Part shown: positions 9,788-24,700 of the stretch, one piece after another
Numbering within the stretch: the first letter of the stretch is position 1
Layout: every line of letters begins with the position of its first letter
Source of the DNA: Archivesica marissinica
Taxonomy: Eukaryota > Mollusca > Bivalvia > Venerida > Vesicomyidae
Assembly: GCA_014843695.1 (NCBI GenBank)
Contig: CM026403.1
Location: 8,633,728-8,697,727 of the forward strand
Direction: 5' to 3'
DNA: 64,000 bases
Notes under the pieces: model-generated
The model's input: the letters and a program-made list of their open reading frames with translations, nothing else
The model's database searches: none
What the model was told of the DNA's origin: nothing
Position numbers and translations under genes: made by a program

Positions 9788-12700
9788 CAGTAGTGGAGGA
9801 AAGTCAAACAACTGTAGTGGAGGAAAGTGAAACAACTGTAGTGGAGGAAAGTCAAACAACTGTAGTGGAGGAAAGTGAAACAACTGTAGTGGAGGAAAGT
9901 CAAACAACTGTAGTGGAGGAAAGTGAAACAACTGTAGTGGAGGAAAGTCAAACAACTGTAGTGGAGGAAAGTGAAACAACTGTAGTGGAGGAAAGTCAAA
10001 CAACTGTAGTGGAGGAAAGTGAAACAACTGTAGTGGAGGAAAGTCAAACAACTGTAGTGGAGGAAAGTGAAACAACTGTAGTGGAGGAAAGTCAAACAAC
10101 TGTAGTGGAGGAAAGTGAAACAACTGTAGTGGAGGAAAGTCAAACAACTGTAGTGGAGGAAAGTGAAACAACTGTAGTGGAGGAAAGTCAAACAACTGTA
10201 GTGGAGGAAAGTGAAACAACTGTAGTGGAGGAAAGTCAAACAACTGTAGTGGAGGAAAGTGAAACAACTGTAGTGGAGGAAAGTCAAACAACTGTAGTGG
10301 AGGTAAGTCAAACAACTCTAGTGGAGAGTGGAGGAAAGTCAAACAACTGTAGTGGAGAGTGGAGGAAAGTCAAATAACTGTAGTGGAGGAAAGTTAAACA
10401 ACTGTAGTGGAGAGTGGAGGAAAGTCAAATAACTGTAGTGGAGGAAAGTTAAACAACTGTAGTGGAGGTAAGTCAAACAACTCTAGTGGAGAGTGGAAGA
10501 AAGTCAAACAACTGTAGTGGAGGAAAGTCAAACAACTGTAGTGGAGAGTGGAGGAAAGTCAAACAACTATAGTGGAGGAAGGTCAAACAACTGTAGTGGA
10601 GGAAAGTCAAACAACTGTAGTGGAGAGTGGAGGAAAGTCAAATAACTGTAGTGGAGGAAAGTCAAACAACTGTAGTGGAGGTAAGTCAAACAACTGTAGT
10701 GGAGGAAAGTGAAACAAATATAGTGGAGGAAAGTCAAACAACTGTAGTGGAGGTAAGTCAAACAACTGTAGTGGAGGAAAGTCAAACAACTGTAGTGGAG
10801 GAAAGTCAAACAACTGTAGTGGAGGAAAGTCAAACAACTGTAGTGGAGGACAGTCAAACAACTGTAGTGGAGGAAAGTCAAACAACTGTAGTGGAGGAAA
10901 GTCAAACAACTGTAGTGGAGGAAAGTCAAACAACTGTAGTGGAGAGTGGAGGAAAGTCAAACAACTGTAGTGGAGGAAAGTTAAACAACTGTAGTGGAGG
11001 AAAGTCAAACAACTGTAGTGGAGGAAAGTCAAACAACTGTAGTGGAGAGTGGAAGAAAGTCAAACAACTGTAGTGGAGAGTGGAAGAAAGTCAAACAACT
11101 GTATTGGAGGAAAGTTAAACAACTGTAGTGGGGAGGAAAGTTAAACAACTGTAGTGGAGGAAAGTCAAACAACTGTAGTGGAGGAAAGTCAAACAACTGT
11201 AGTGGAGAGTGGAGGAAAGTCAAACAACTGTAGTGGAGGAAAGTCAAACAACTGTAGTGGAGAGTGGAGGAAAGTCAAACAACTATAGTGGAGGAAAGTC
11301 AAACAACTGTAATGGAGGAAAGTCAAACAACTGTAGTGGAGAGTGGAGGAAAGTCAAATAACTGTAGTGGAGGAAAGTCAAACAACTGTAGTGGAGGTAA
11401 GTCAAACAACTGTAGTGGAGGAAAGTGAAACAAATGTAGTGGAGGAAAGTCAAACAACTGTAGTGGAGGTAAGTCAAACAACTGTAGTGGAGGAAAGTCA
11501 AACAACTGTAGTGGAGGAAAGTCAAACAACTGTAGTGGAGGAAAGTCAAACAACTGTAGTGGGGGAAAGTCAAACAACTGTAGTGGAGGAAAGTCAAACA
11601 ACTGTAGTGGAGGAAAGTCAAACAACTGTAGTGGAGGAAAGTCAAACAACTGTAGTGGAGGAAAGTCAAACAACTGTAGTGGAGAGTGGAAGAAAGTCAA
11701 ACAACTGTAGTGGAGAGTGGAAGAAAGTCAAACAACTGTAGTGGAGGAAAGTTAAACAACTGTAGTGGAGGAGGAAAGTCAAACAACTGTAGTGGAGGAA
11801 AGTCAAACAACTGTGTATTGGAGGAAAGTTAAACAACTGTAGTGGAGGAAAGTCAAACAACTCTAGTGGAGAGTGGAGGAAAGTCAAACAACTGTAGTGG
11901 AGGAAAGTCAAACAACTGTAGTGGAGGAAAGTCAAACAAATGTAGTGGAGGAAAGTCAAACAACTGTAGTGGAGGAAAGTTAAACAACTGTAGTGGAGGA
12001 AAGTCAAACAACTATAGTGGAGGAAAGTCAAACAACTGTAGTGGAGGAAAGTCAAACAACTATAGTGGAGGAAAGTCAAACAACTGTAGTGGAGGAAAGT
12101 CAAACAACTGTAATGGAGAGTGGAGGAAAGTCAAACAACTGTAGTGGAGGAAAGTTAAACAACTGTATTGGAGGAAAGTCAAACAACTGTAGTGGAGGAA
12201 AGTCAAACAACTGTAGTGGAGGAAAGTGAAACAAATGTAGTGGAGGAAAGTCAAACAACTGTAGTGGAGGAAAGTCAAACAACTGTAGTGGAGGAAAGTC
12301 AAACAACTGTAGTGGAGGAAAGTCAAACAACTGTAGTGGAGGAAAGTCAAACAACTGTAGTGGAGGAAAGTCAAACAACTGTAGTGGAGGAAAGTCAAAC
12401 AACTGTAGTGGAGGAAAGTCAAACAACTGTAGTGGAGGAAAGTCAAGCAACTGTAGTGGAGGAAAGTCAAACAACTGTAGTGGAGGAAAGTCAAACAACT
12501 GTAGTGAGAGTGGAAGAGTCAAACAACTGTAGTGGAGGAAAGTAAACAAATGAGTGGAGGAAAGTCAAACAACTGTAGTGGAGAAAAACAACAGGAAAGT
12601 CAAACAACTGTAGTGGAGGAAAGTCAAACAACTGTAGTGGAGGAAAGTCAAACAACTGTAGTGGAGGAAACAACAACAAAAACAAACAAAAAAAACAACA

Positions 12701-12838
12701 AAAACAAACAACCAAAAAGTCAAACAACTGTAGTGGAGGACAGTCAAACAACTGTAGTGGAGGAAAGTCAAACAACTGTAGTGGAGGAAAGTTAAACAAC
12801 TGTAGTGGAAGAAAGTTAAACAACTGTAGTGGATGTTG
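9788..12838. repeat. 24-bp minisatellite array, block 1
   Basis: Tandem units of 24 bp containing GTAGTGGAGGAAAGTCAAAC. From 9788 to about 10290 units alternate between AAGTCAAAC and AAGTGAAAC, a 48 bp higher-order unit. From 10300 on, some units gain about 10 bp (GTGGAGAGTGGAGG). Internal block duplications are visible, for example around 10627 and 11343 (about 716 bp apart). A 12660-12720 patch is an A-rich CAACAAAAACAAA interruption. Because 24 is divisible by three, long frames (VVEESQTT repeats) stay open by construction. Confidence 0.97.
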
Positions 12839-12965
12839 TTGATTGATACAAGTTCATAAAGGCTTAAAGACAATATTTTTTGGAGGTTGTGCAAAATTTC
12901 ATCCATTGGCATTTTATAAAATCCGATATGGCCGCCGCCACCCCGAAATCATTAAAATGGTCATA
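12839..12965. repeat. Unique-looking spacer, copy 1 of a ~1 kb duplication
   Basis: This ~127 bp sequence (GATTGATACAAGTTCATAAA at its start) recurs almost unchanged at 13847-13974. With the minisatellite in front of each copy it marks a tandem duplication of about 1.0 kb. Confidence 0.9.
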
Positions 12966-13846
12966 ACTGTAGTGGAGGAAAGTCAAACAACTCTAGTGGA
13001 GAGTGGAGGAAAGTCAAACAACTATAGTGGAGGAAAGTCAAACAACTGTAGTGGAGGAAAGTCAAACAAATGTAGTGGAGAGTGGAGGAAAGTCAAATAA
13101 CTGTAGTGGAGGAAAGTTAAACAAGTGTAGTGGAGGAAAGTCAAACAACTATAGTGGAGGAAAGTCAAACAACTGTAGTGGAGGAAAGTCAAACAACTAT
13201 AGTGGAGGAAAGTCAAACAACTGTAGTGGAGGAAAGTCAAACAACTGTAATGGAGAGTGGAGGAAAGTCAAACAACTGTAGTGGAGGAAAGTTAAACAAC
13301 TGTATTGGAGGAAAGTCAAACAACTGTAGTGGAGGACAGTCAAACAACTGTAGTGGAGGAAAGTGAAACAAATGTAGTGGAGGAAAGTCAAACAACTGTA
13401 GTGGAGGACAGTCAAACAACTGTAGTGGAGGAAAGTTAAACAACTGTAGTGGAGGAAAGTTAAACAACTGTAGTGGAGGAAAGTCAAACAACTGTAGTGG
13501 AGGAAAGTTAAACAACTGTAGTGGAGGAAAGTCAAACAACTGTAGTGGAGGAAAGTCAAACAACTGTAGTGGAGGAAAGTCAAGCAACTGTAGTGGAGGA
13601 AAGTTAAACAACTGTAGTGGAGGAAAGTCAAACAACTCTAGTGGAGAGTGGAGGAGTCAAACAACTGTAGTGGAGGACAGTTAAACAACTGTAGTGGAGG
13701 AAAGTCAAACAACTGTAGTGGAGGAAAGTTAAACAACTGTAGTATTGGAAAGTTAAACAACTGTAGTGGAGTAAAGTCAAACAACTGTAGTGGAGGAAAG
13801 TTAAACAACTGTAGTGGAAGAAAGTTAAACAACTGTAGTGGATGTT
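12966..13846. repeat. 24-bp minisatellite array, block 2
   Basis: Same 24 bp unit as block 1. The order of variant units from 13003 to about 13366 repeats the order seen at 11865-12229, which supports a block duplication rather than independent expansion. Confidence 0.95.
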
Positions 13847-14240
13847 GTTGATTGATACAAGTTCATAAAGGCTTAAAGACAATATTTTTTGGAGGTTGTG
13901 CAAAATTTCATCCATTGGCATTTTATAAAATCCGATATGGCCGCCGCCACCCCGAAATCATTAAAATGGTCATAACTCTAAGTATTTGTGACAGAGACAT
14001 AATTTTGGGCTCTATACCCAGGTTGTGGGCTCTACACCCAGGTTTTTAAGCATGAGAAATCTACTGGAAGCGTTATTTATGTGATTAGACTATTATTTCA
14101 TCCATTGGGATATTTTAAAATCCAAAATGGCTACTGCCATCCCCCAAAGTCATTAAAATGGCCATAAATATTTAAGTATTTGTCATAGAGACATAATTTT
14201 GGGCTCTATACCAAGGTTTTTAAGGAATCTACTGTAAGGG
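13847..14240. repeat. Spacer copy 2 and an older diverged copy
   Basis: 13847-13974 repeats the 12839-12965 spacer. A diverged copy of the following sequence (TTTCATCCATTGG, then CATAATTTTGGGCTCTATAC) recurs at 14094-14225, so a ~200 bp unit has been duplicated more than once. 14240-14568 shows no recognisable feature. Confidence 0.8.
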
Positions 14241-14568
14241 TTTACGGTAGACATTTCATGACATACGATGTGCATGGGTAAAACGGTGTCCAAACATGAT
14301 TTCACATCGAGGAGGAGGCAGTGTATATTAATGGCTCTGGAGACCTCATTCCTGATTGCAAATATGTGTAAATACATAGTTCCCATATGACATCACCATT
14401 CATACTGCACTATTAACGTCGTGGCCATTTGGTTGGCAAAGTATTCCAGGTATTATATCAAATGTATAGTAGCGTAATTTAGTTGTCTGCATAAAATATT
14501 TATTTTCCATCCCATCACCATCGGATTTCTTTTGTGAAGGCTGCGCAGAAAAAGTGGGAGAATCTCAC

Positions 14569-14789
14569 ATGTCGACTTCAAACAGCTAAATGATATGCAC
14601 AACGGTTAGACAATATATTTTAAACGTTCTTATAGTCAACATCCTTAATGTCGACTTCAAACAGCTAAATGATATGCACAACGGTTAGACAATATATTTT
14701 AAACGTTCTTATAGTCAACATCCTTAATGTCGACTTCAAACAGCTAAATGATATGCACAACGGTTAGACAATATATTTTAAACGTTCTT
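14569..14789. repeat. 79-bp tandem repeat, cut by the gap
   Basis: Three units begin with ATGTCGACTTCAAACAGC at 14569, 14648 and 14727. The third is interrupted by the run of N, so the true array length is unknown. Confidence 0.95.
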
Positions 14790-15789
14790 NNNNNNNNNNN
14801 NNNNNNNNNNNNNNNNNNNNNNNNNNNNNNNNNNNNNNNNNNNNNNNNNNNNNNNNNNNNNNNNNNNNNNNNNNNNNNNNNNNNNNNNNNNNNNNNNNNN
14901 NNNNNNNNNNNNNNNNNNNNNNNNNNNNNNNNNNNNNNNNNNNNNNNNNNNNNNNNNNNNNNNNNNNNNNNNNNNNNNNNNNNNNNNNNNNNNNNNNNNN
15001 NNNNNNNNNNNNNNNNNNNNNNNNNNNNNNNNNNNNNNNNNNNNNNNNNNNNNNNNNNNNNNNNNNNNNNNNNNNNNNNNNNNNNNNNNNNNNNNNNNNN
15101 NNNNNNNNNNNNNNNNNNNNNNNNNNNNNNNNNNNNNNNNNNNNNNNNNNNNNNNNNNNNNNNNNNNNNNNNNNNNNNNNNNNNNNNNNNNNNNNNNNNN
15201 NNNNNNNNNNNNNNNNNNNNNNNNNNNNNNNNNNNNNNNNNNNNNNNNNNNNNNNNNNNNNNNNNNNNNNNNNNNNNNNNNNNNNNNNNNNNNNNNNNNN
15301 NNNNNNNNNNNNNNNNNNNNNNNNNNNNNNNNNNNNNNNNNNNNNNNNNNNNNNNNNNNNNNNNNNNNNNNNNNNNNNNNNNNNNNNNNNNNNNNNNNNN
15401 NNNNNNNNNNNNNNNNNNNNNNNNNNNNNNNNNNNNNNNNNNNNNNNNNNNNNNNNNNNNNNNNNNNNNNNNNNNNNNNNNNNNNNNNNNNNNNNNNNNN
15501 NNNNNNNNNNNNNNNNNNNNNNNNNNNNNNNNNNNNNNNNNNNNNNNNNNNNNNNNNNNNNNNNNNNNNNNNNNNNNNNNNNNNNNNNNNNNNNNNNNNN
15601 NNNNNNNNNNNNNNNNNNNNNNNNNNNNNNNNNNNNNNNNNNNNNNNNNNNNNNNNNNNNNNNNNNNNNNNNNNNNNNNNNNNNNNNNNNNNNNNNNNNN
15701 NNNNNNNNNNNNNNNNNNNNNNNNNNNNNNNNNNNNNNNNNNNNNNNNNNNNNNNNNNNNNNNNNNNNNNNNNNNNNNNNNNNNNNNNN
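14790..15789. other. Assembly gap of exactly 1000 N
   Basis: A run of 1000 undetermined bases, a placeholder length. It falls between the 79-bp array and the 25-bp satellite, so both are probably longer than shown. Confidence 1.
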
Positions 15790-18700
15790 CGATGTATGTA
15801 CATGTTGTATGTACATGTTTTATAACACGATGTATGTACATGTTGTATAACACGATGTATGTACATGTTGTATGTACATGTTGTATGTACATGTTGTATA
15901 ACACGATGTATGTACATGTTGTATAACACGATGTATGTACATGTTGTATAACACGATGTATGTACATGTTGTATGTACATGTTGTATGTACATGTTGTAT
16001 AACACGATGTATGTACATGTTGTATAACACGATGTATGTACATGTGGTATAACACAATGTATGTACATCTTGTATAACACGATGTATGTACATGTTGTAT
16101 AACACGATGTATGTACATGTTTGTACATGTTGTAAACACGATGTATGTACTGTTGTATAACACGATGTATTTACATTGTTGTATCACATGTTGTATGTAC
16201 AGTTGTATGACATGTTGTATGTACATGTTGTATAACACGATTTATGTATATGTTGTATAACACGATGTATGTACATGTTGTTATAACCATGTATGTACAT
16301 GTTGTATGTACATGGTATAACACGATGTATGTACATGTTGTATAACACGATGTATGTACATGTTGTATAACCGATGTATGTACATGTTGTATAACACATT
16401 ATGTACATGTTGTATAACACGATGTATGTACATGTTGTATAACACGATGTATGTACATGTTGTATAACACGATGTATGTACATGTTGTATAACACGATGT
16501 ATGTACATGTTGTATAGCACGATGTATGTACATGTTGTGTAACACGATGTATGTACATGTTTTATGTACATGTTGTATAACACGATGTATGTACATGTTG
16601 TATAACACGATGTATGTACATGTTGTATACACGATGTATGTACATGTTGTATAACACGATGTATGTACATGTTGTATAGCACGATGTATGTACATGTTGT
16701 ATAACACGATGTATGTACATGTTGTATAACACGATGTATGTACATGTTGTATAACACGATGTATGTACATGTTGTATAACACGATGTATGTACATGTTGT
16801 ATAACACGATGTATGTACATGTTGTATAACACGATGTATGTACATGTTGTATAACACGATGTATGTACATGTTGTATAACACGATGTATGTACATGTTGT
16901 ATAACACGATGTATGTACATGTTGTATAACACGATGTATGTACATGTTGTATAACACGATGTATGTACATGTTGTATAACACGATGTATGTACATGTTGT
17001 ATAACACGATGTATGTACATGTTGTATAACACGATGTATGTACATGTTGTATAACACGATGTATGTACATGTTGTATAACACGATGTATGTACATGTTGT
17101 ATAACACGATGTATGTACATGTTGTATAACACGATGTATGTACATGTTGTATAACACGATGTATGTACATGTTGTATAACACGATGTATGTACATGTTGT
17201 ATAACACGATGTATGTACATGTTGTATGTACATGTTGTATAACACGATGTATGTACATGTTGTATAACACGATGTATGTACATGTTGTATAACACGATGT
17301 ATGTACATGTTGTATAACACGATGTATGTACATGTTGTATAACACGATGTATGTACATGTTGTATAACACGATGTATGTACATGTTGTATAACACGATGT
17401 ATGTACATGTTGTATAACACGATGTATGTACATGTTGTATGTACATGTTGTATAACACGATGTATGTACATGTTGTATAACACGATGTATGTACATGTTG
17501 TATGTACATGTTGTATAACACGATGTATGTACATGTTGTATAACACGATGTATGTACATGTTGTATAACACGATGTATGTACATGTTGTATGTACATGTT
17601 GTATAACACGATGTATGTACATGTTGTATAACACGATGTATGTACATGTTGTATAACACGATGTATGTACATGTTGTATAACACGATGTATGTACATGTT
17701 GTATAACACGATGTATGTACATGTTGTATGTACATGTTGTATAACACGATGTATGTACATGTTGTATAACACGATGTATGTACATGTTGTATAACACGAT
17801 GTATGTACATGTTGTATAACACGATGTATGTACATGTTGTATAACACGATGTATGTACATGTTGTATAACACGATGTATGTACATGTTGTATAACACGAT
17901 GTATGTACATGTTGTATGTACATGTTGTATAACACGATGTATGTACATGTTGTATAACACGATGTATGTACATGTTGTATAACACGATGTATGTACATGT
18001 TGTATAACACGATGTATGTACATGTTGTATAACACGATGTATGTACATGTTGTATAACACGATGTATGTACATGTTGTATAACACGATGTATGTACATGT
18101 TGTATAACACGATGTATGTACATGTTGTATGTACATGTTGTATAACACGATGTATGTACATGTTGTATAACACGATGTATGTACATGTTGTATAACACGA
18201 TGTATGTACATGTTGTATAACACGATGTATGTACATGTTGTATAACACGATGTATGTACATGTTGTATAACACGATGTATGTACATGTTGTATAACACGA
18301 TGTATGTACATGTTGTATAACACGATGTATGTACATGTTGTATAACACGATGTATGTACATGTTGTATAACACGATGTATGTACATGTTGTATAACACGA
18401 TGTATGTACATGTTGTATAACACGATGTATGTACATGTTGTATGTACATGTTGTATAACACGATGTATGTACATGTTGTATGTACATGTTGTATGTACAT
18501 GTTGTATGTACATGTTGTATAACACGATGTATGTACATGTTGTATGTACATGTTGTATAACACGATGTATGTACATGTTGTATAACACGATGTATGTACA
18601 TGTTGTATAACACGATGTATGTACATGTTGTATAACACGATGTATGTACATGTTGTATAACACGATGTATGTACATGTTGTATAACACGATGTATGTACA

Positions 18701-21700
18701 TGTTGTATAACACGATGTATGTACATGTTGTATAACACGATGTATGTACATGTTGTATAACACGATGTATGTACATGTTGTATAACACGATGTATGTACA
18801 TGTTGTATAACACGATGTATGTACATGTTGTATAACACGATGTATGTACATGTTGTATAACACGATGTATGTACATGTTGTATAACACGATGTATGTACA
18901 TGTTGTATAACACGATGTATGTACATGTTGTATAACACGATGTATGTACATGTTGTATAACACGATGTATGTACATGTTGTATAACACGATGTATGTACA
19001 TGTTGTATAACACGATGTATGTACATGTTGTATAACACGATGTATGTACATGTTGTATGTACATGTTGTATAACACGATGTATGTACATGTTGTATGTAC
19101 ATGTTGTATAACACGATGTATGTACATGTTGTATAACACGATGTATGTACATGTTGTATAACACGATGTATGTACATGTTGTATAACACGATGTATGTAC
19201 ATGTTGTATAACACGATGTATGTACATGTTGTATGTACATGTTGTATAACACGATGTATGTACATGTTGTATAACACGATGTATGTACATGTTGTATGTA
19301 CATGTTGTATAACACGATGTATGTACATGTTGTATAACACGATGTATGTACATGTTGTATGTACATGTTGTATAACACGATGTATGTACATGTTGTATAA
19401 CACGATGTATGTACATGTTGTATAACACGATGTATGTACATGTTGTATAACACGATGTATGTACATGTTGTATAACACGATGTATGTACATGTTGTATAA
19501 CACGATGTATGTACATGTTGTATAACACGATGTATGTACATGTTGTATGTACATGTTGTATAACACGATGTATGTACATGTTGTATAACACGATGTATGT
19601 ACATGTTGTATAACACGATGTATGTACATGTTGTATAACACGATGTATGTACATGTTGTATAACACGATGTATGTACATGTTGTATAACACGATGTATGT
19701 ACATGTTGTATAACACGATGTATGTACATGTTGTATAACACGATGTATGTACATGTTGTATAACACGATGTATGTACATGTTGTATAACACGATGTATGT
19801 ACATGTTGTAGTACATGTTGTATAACACGATGTATGTACATGTTGTATAACACGATGTATGTACATGTTGTATAACACGATGTATGTACATGTTGTATAA
19901 CACGATGTATGTACATGTTGTATAACACGATGTATGTACATGTTGTATAACACGATGTATGTACATGTTGTATGTACATGTTGTATAACACGATGTATGT
20001 ACATGTTGTATGTACATGTTGTATAACACGATGTATGTACATGTTGTATAACACGATGTATGTACATGTTGTATGTACATGTTGTATGTACATGTTGTAT
20101 AACACGATGTATGTACATGTTGTATAACACGATGTATGTACATGTTGTATAACACGATGTATGTACATGTTGTATAACACGATGTATGTACATGTTGTAT
20201 GTACATGTTGTATAACACGATGTATGTACATGTTGTATAACACGATGTATGTACATGTTGTATGTACATGTTGTATAACACGATGTATGTACATGTTGTA
20301 TAACACGATGTATGTACATGTTGTATAACACGATGTATGTACATGTTGTATAACACGATGTATGTACATGTTGTATAACACGATGTATGTACATGTTGTA
20401 TAACACGATGTATGTACATGTTGTATAACACGATGTATGTACATGTTGTATGTACATGTTGTATAACACGATGTATGTACATGTTGTATAACACGATGTA
20501 TGTACATGTTGTATAACACGATGTATGTACATGTTGTATAACACGATGTATGTACATGTTGTATAACACGATGTATGTACATGTTGTATAACACGATGTA
20601 TGTACATGTTGTATAACACGATGTATGTACATGTTGTATAACACGATGTATGTACATGTTGTATGTACATGTTGTATAACACGATGTATGTACATGTTGT
20701 ATAACACGATGTATGTACATGTTGTATAACACGATGTATGTACATGTTGTATAACACGATGTATGTACATGTTGTATAACACGATGTATGTACATGTTGT
20801 ATAACACGATGTATGTACATGTTGTATAACACGATGTATGTACATGTTGTATAACACGATGTATGTACATGTTGTATAACACGATGTATGTACATGTTGT
20901 ATAACACGATGTATGTACATGTTGTATAACACGATGTATGTACATGTTGTATGTACATGTTGTATGTACATGTTGTATAACACGATGTATGTACATGTTG
21001 TATAACACGATGTATGTACATGTTGTATAACACGATGTATGTACATGTTGTATGTACATGTTGTATAACACGATGTATGTACATGTTGTATAACACGATG
21101 TATGTACATGTTGTATAACACGATGTATGTACATGTTGTATAACACGATGTATGTACATGTTGTATAACACGATGTATGTACATGTTGTATAACACGATG
21201 TATGTACATGTTGTATAACACGATGTATGTACATGTTGTATAACACGATGTATGTACATGTTGTATGTACATGTTGTATAACACGATGTATGTACATGTT
21301 GTATGTACATGTTGTATAACACGATGTATGTACATGTTGTATGTACATGTTGTATAACACGATGTATGTACATGTTGTATAACACGATGTATGTACATGT
21401 TGTATAACACGATGTATGTACATGTTGTATAACACGATGTATGTACATGTTGTATAACACGATGTATGTACATGTTGTATAACACGATGTATGTACATGT
21501 TGTATAACACGATGTATGTACATGTTGTATGTACATGTTGTATAACACGATGTATGTACATGTTGTATAACACGATGTATGTACATGTTGTATAACACGA
21601 TGTATGTACATGTTGTATAACACGATGTATGTACATGTTGTATAACACGATGTATGTACATGTTGTATAACACGATGTATGTACATGTTGTATAACACGA

Positions 21701-24700
21701 TGTATGTACATGTTGTATAACACGATGTATGTACATGTTGTATAACACGATGTATGTACATGTTGTATGTACATGTTGTATAACACGATGTATGTACATG
21801 TTGTATAACACGATGTATGTACATGTTGTATAACACGATGTATGTACATGTTGTATAACACGATGTATGTACATGTTGTATAACACGATGTATGTACATG
21901 TTGTATAACACGATGTATGTACATGTTGTATAACACGATGTATGTACATGTTGTATAACACGATGTATGTACATGTTGTATAACACGATGTATGTACATG
22001 TTGTATAACACGATGTATGTACATGTTGTATGTACATGTTGTATAACACGATGTATGTACATGTTGTATAACACGATGTATGTACATGTTGTATGTACAT
22101 GTTGTATAACACGATGTATGTACATGTTGTATAACATGATGTATGTACATGTTGTATAACACGATGTATGTACATGTTGTATGTACATGTTGTATAACAC
22201 GATGTATGTACATGTTGTATAACACGATGTATGTACATGTTGTATAACACGATGTATGTACATGTTGTATAACACGATGTATGTACATGTTGTATAACAC
22301 GATGTATGTACATGTTGTATAACACGATGTATGTACATGTTGTATGTACATGTTGTATAACACGATGTATGTACATGTTGTATAACACGATGTATGTACA
22401 TGTTGTATAACACGATGTATGTACATGTTGTATAACACGATGTATGTACATGTTGTATAACACGATGTATGTACATGTTGTATAACACGATGTATGTACA
22501 TGTTGTATAACACGATGTATGTACATGTTGTATAACACGATGTATGTACATGTTGTATAACACGATGTATGTACATGTTGTATAACACGATGTATGTACA
22601 TGTTGTATAACACGATGTATGTACATGTTGTATAACACGATGTATGTACATGTTGTATAACACGATGTATGTACATGTTGTATAACACGATGTATGTACA
22701 TGTTGTATAACACGATGTATGTACATGTTGTATAACACGATGTATGTACATGTTGTATAACACGATGTATGTACATGTTGTATAACACGATGTATGTACA
22801 TGTTGTATAACACGATGTATGTACATGTTGTATGTACATGTTGTATGTACATGTTGTATAACACGATGTATGTACATGTTGTATAACACGATGTATGTAC
22901 ATGTTGTATAACACGATGTATGTACATGTTGTATGTACATGTTGTATAACACGATGTATGTACATGTTGTATAACACGATGTATGTACATGTTGTATAAC
23001 ACGATGTATGTACATGTTGTATAACACGATGTATGTACATGTTGTATAACACGATGTATGTACATGTTGTATAACACGATGTATGTACATGTTGTATAAC
23101 ACGATGTATGTACATGTTGTATAACACGATGTATGTACATGTTGTATGTACATGTTGTATAACACGATGTATGTACATGTTGTATGTACATGTTGTATAA
23201 CACGATGTATGTACATGTTGTATGTACATGTTGTATAACACGATGTATGTACATGTTGTATAACACGATGTATGTACATGTTGTATGTACATGTTGTATA
23301 ACACGATGTATGTACATGTTGTATAACACGATGTATGTACATGTTGTATAACACGATGTATGTACATGTTGTATGTACATGTTGTATAACACGATGTATG
23401 TACATGTTGTATAACACGATGTATGTACATGTTGTATAACACGATGTATGTACATGTTGTATAACACGATGTATGTACATGTTGTATAACACGATGTATG
23501 TACATGTTGTATAACACGATGTATGTACATGTTGTATAACACGATGTATGTACATGTTGTATAACACGATGTATGTACATGTTGTATAACACGATGTATG
23601 TACATGTTGTATAACACGATGTATGTACATGTTGTATAACACGATGTATGTACATGTTGTATAACATGTTGTATAACACGATGTATGTACATGTTGTATG
23701 TACATGTTGTATAACACGATGTATGTACATGTTGTATAACACGATGTATGTACATGTTGTATAACACGATGTATGTACATGTTGTATAACACGATGTATG
23801 TACATGTTGTATAACACGATGTATGTACATGTTGTATAACACGATGTATGTACATGTTGTATAACACGATGTATGTACATGTTGTATAACACGATGTATG
23901 TACATGTTGTATAACACGATGTATGTACATGTTGTATAACACGATGTATGTACATGTTGTATAACACGATGTATGTACATGTTGTATAACACGATGTATG
24001 TACATGTTGTATAACACGATGTATGTACATGTTGTATAACACGATGTATGTACATGTTGTATAACACGATGTATGTACATGTTGTATAACACGATGTATG
24101 TACATGTTGTATAACACGATGTATGTACATGTTGTATGTACATGTTGTATAACACGATGTATGTACATGTTGTATAACACGATGTATGTACATGTTGTAT
24201 AACACGATGTATGTACATGTTGTATGTACATGTTGTATAACACGATGTATGTACATGTTGTATAACACGATGTATGTACATGTTGTATAACACGATGTAT
24301 GTACATGTTGTATAACACGATGTATGTACATGTTGTATAACACGATGTATGTACATGTTGTATAACACGATGTATGTACATGTTGTATAACACGATGTAT
24401 GTACATGTTGTATAACACGATGTATGTACATGTTGTATGTACATGTTGTATAACACGATGTATGTACATGTTGTATAACACGATGTATGTACATGTTGTA
24501 TAACACGATGTATGTACATGTTGTATAACACGATGTATGTACATGTTGTATGTACATGTTGTATAACACGATGTATGTACATGTTGTATGTACATGTTGT
24601 ATAACACGATGTATGTACATGTTGTATAACACGATGTATGTACATGTTGTATGTACATGTTGTATAACACGATGTATGTACATGTTGTATAACACGATGT

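Noticed and set aside
9676..10377. A repetitive acidic VVEESQTT protein
   Set aside because: The 24 bp period keeps frames open by construction, the opposite strand is open too, and unit changes such as the 10 bp additions break the frame without compensation.
10567..13921. Leucine/phenylalanine-rich minus-strand frames
   Set aside because: Shadows of the 24-bp minisatellite.
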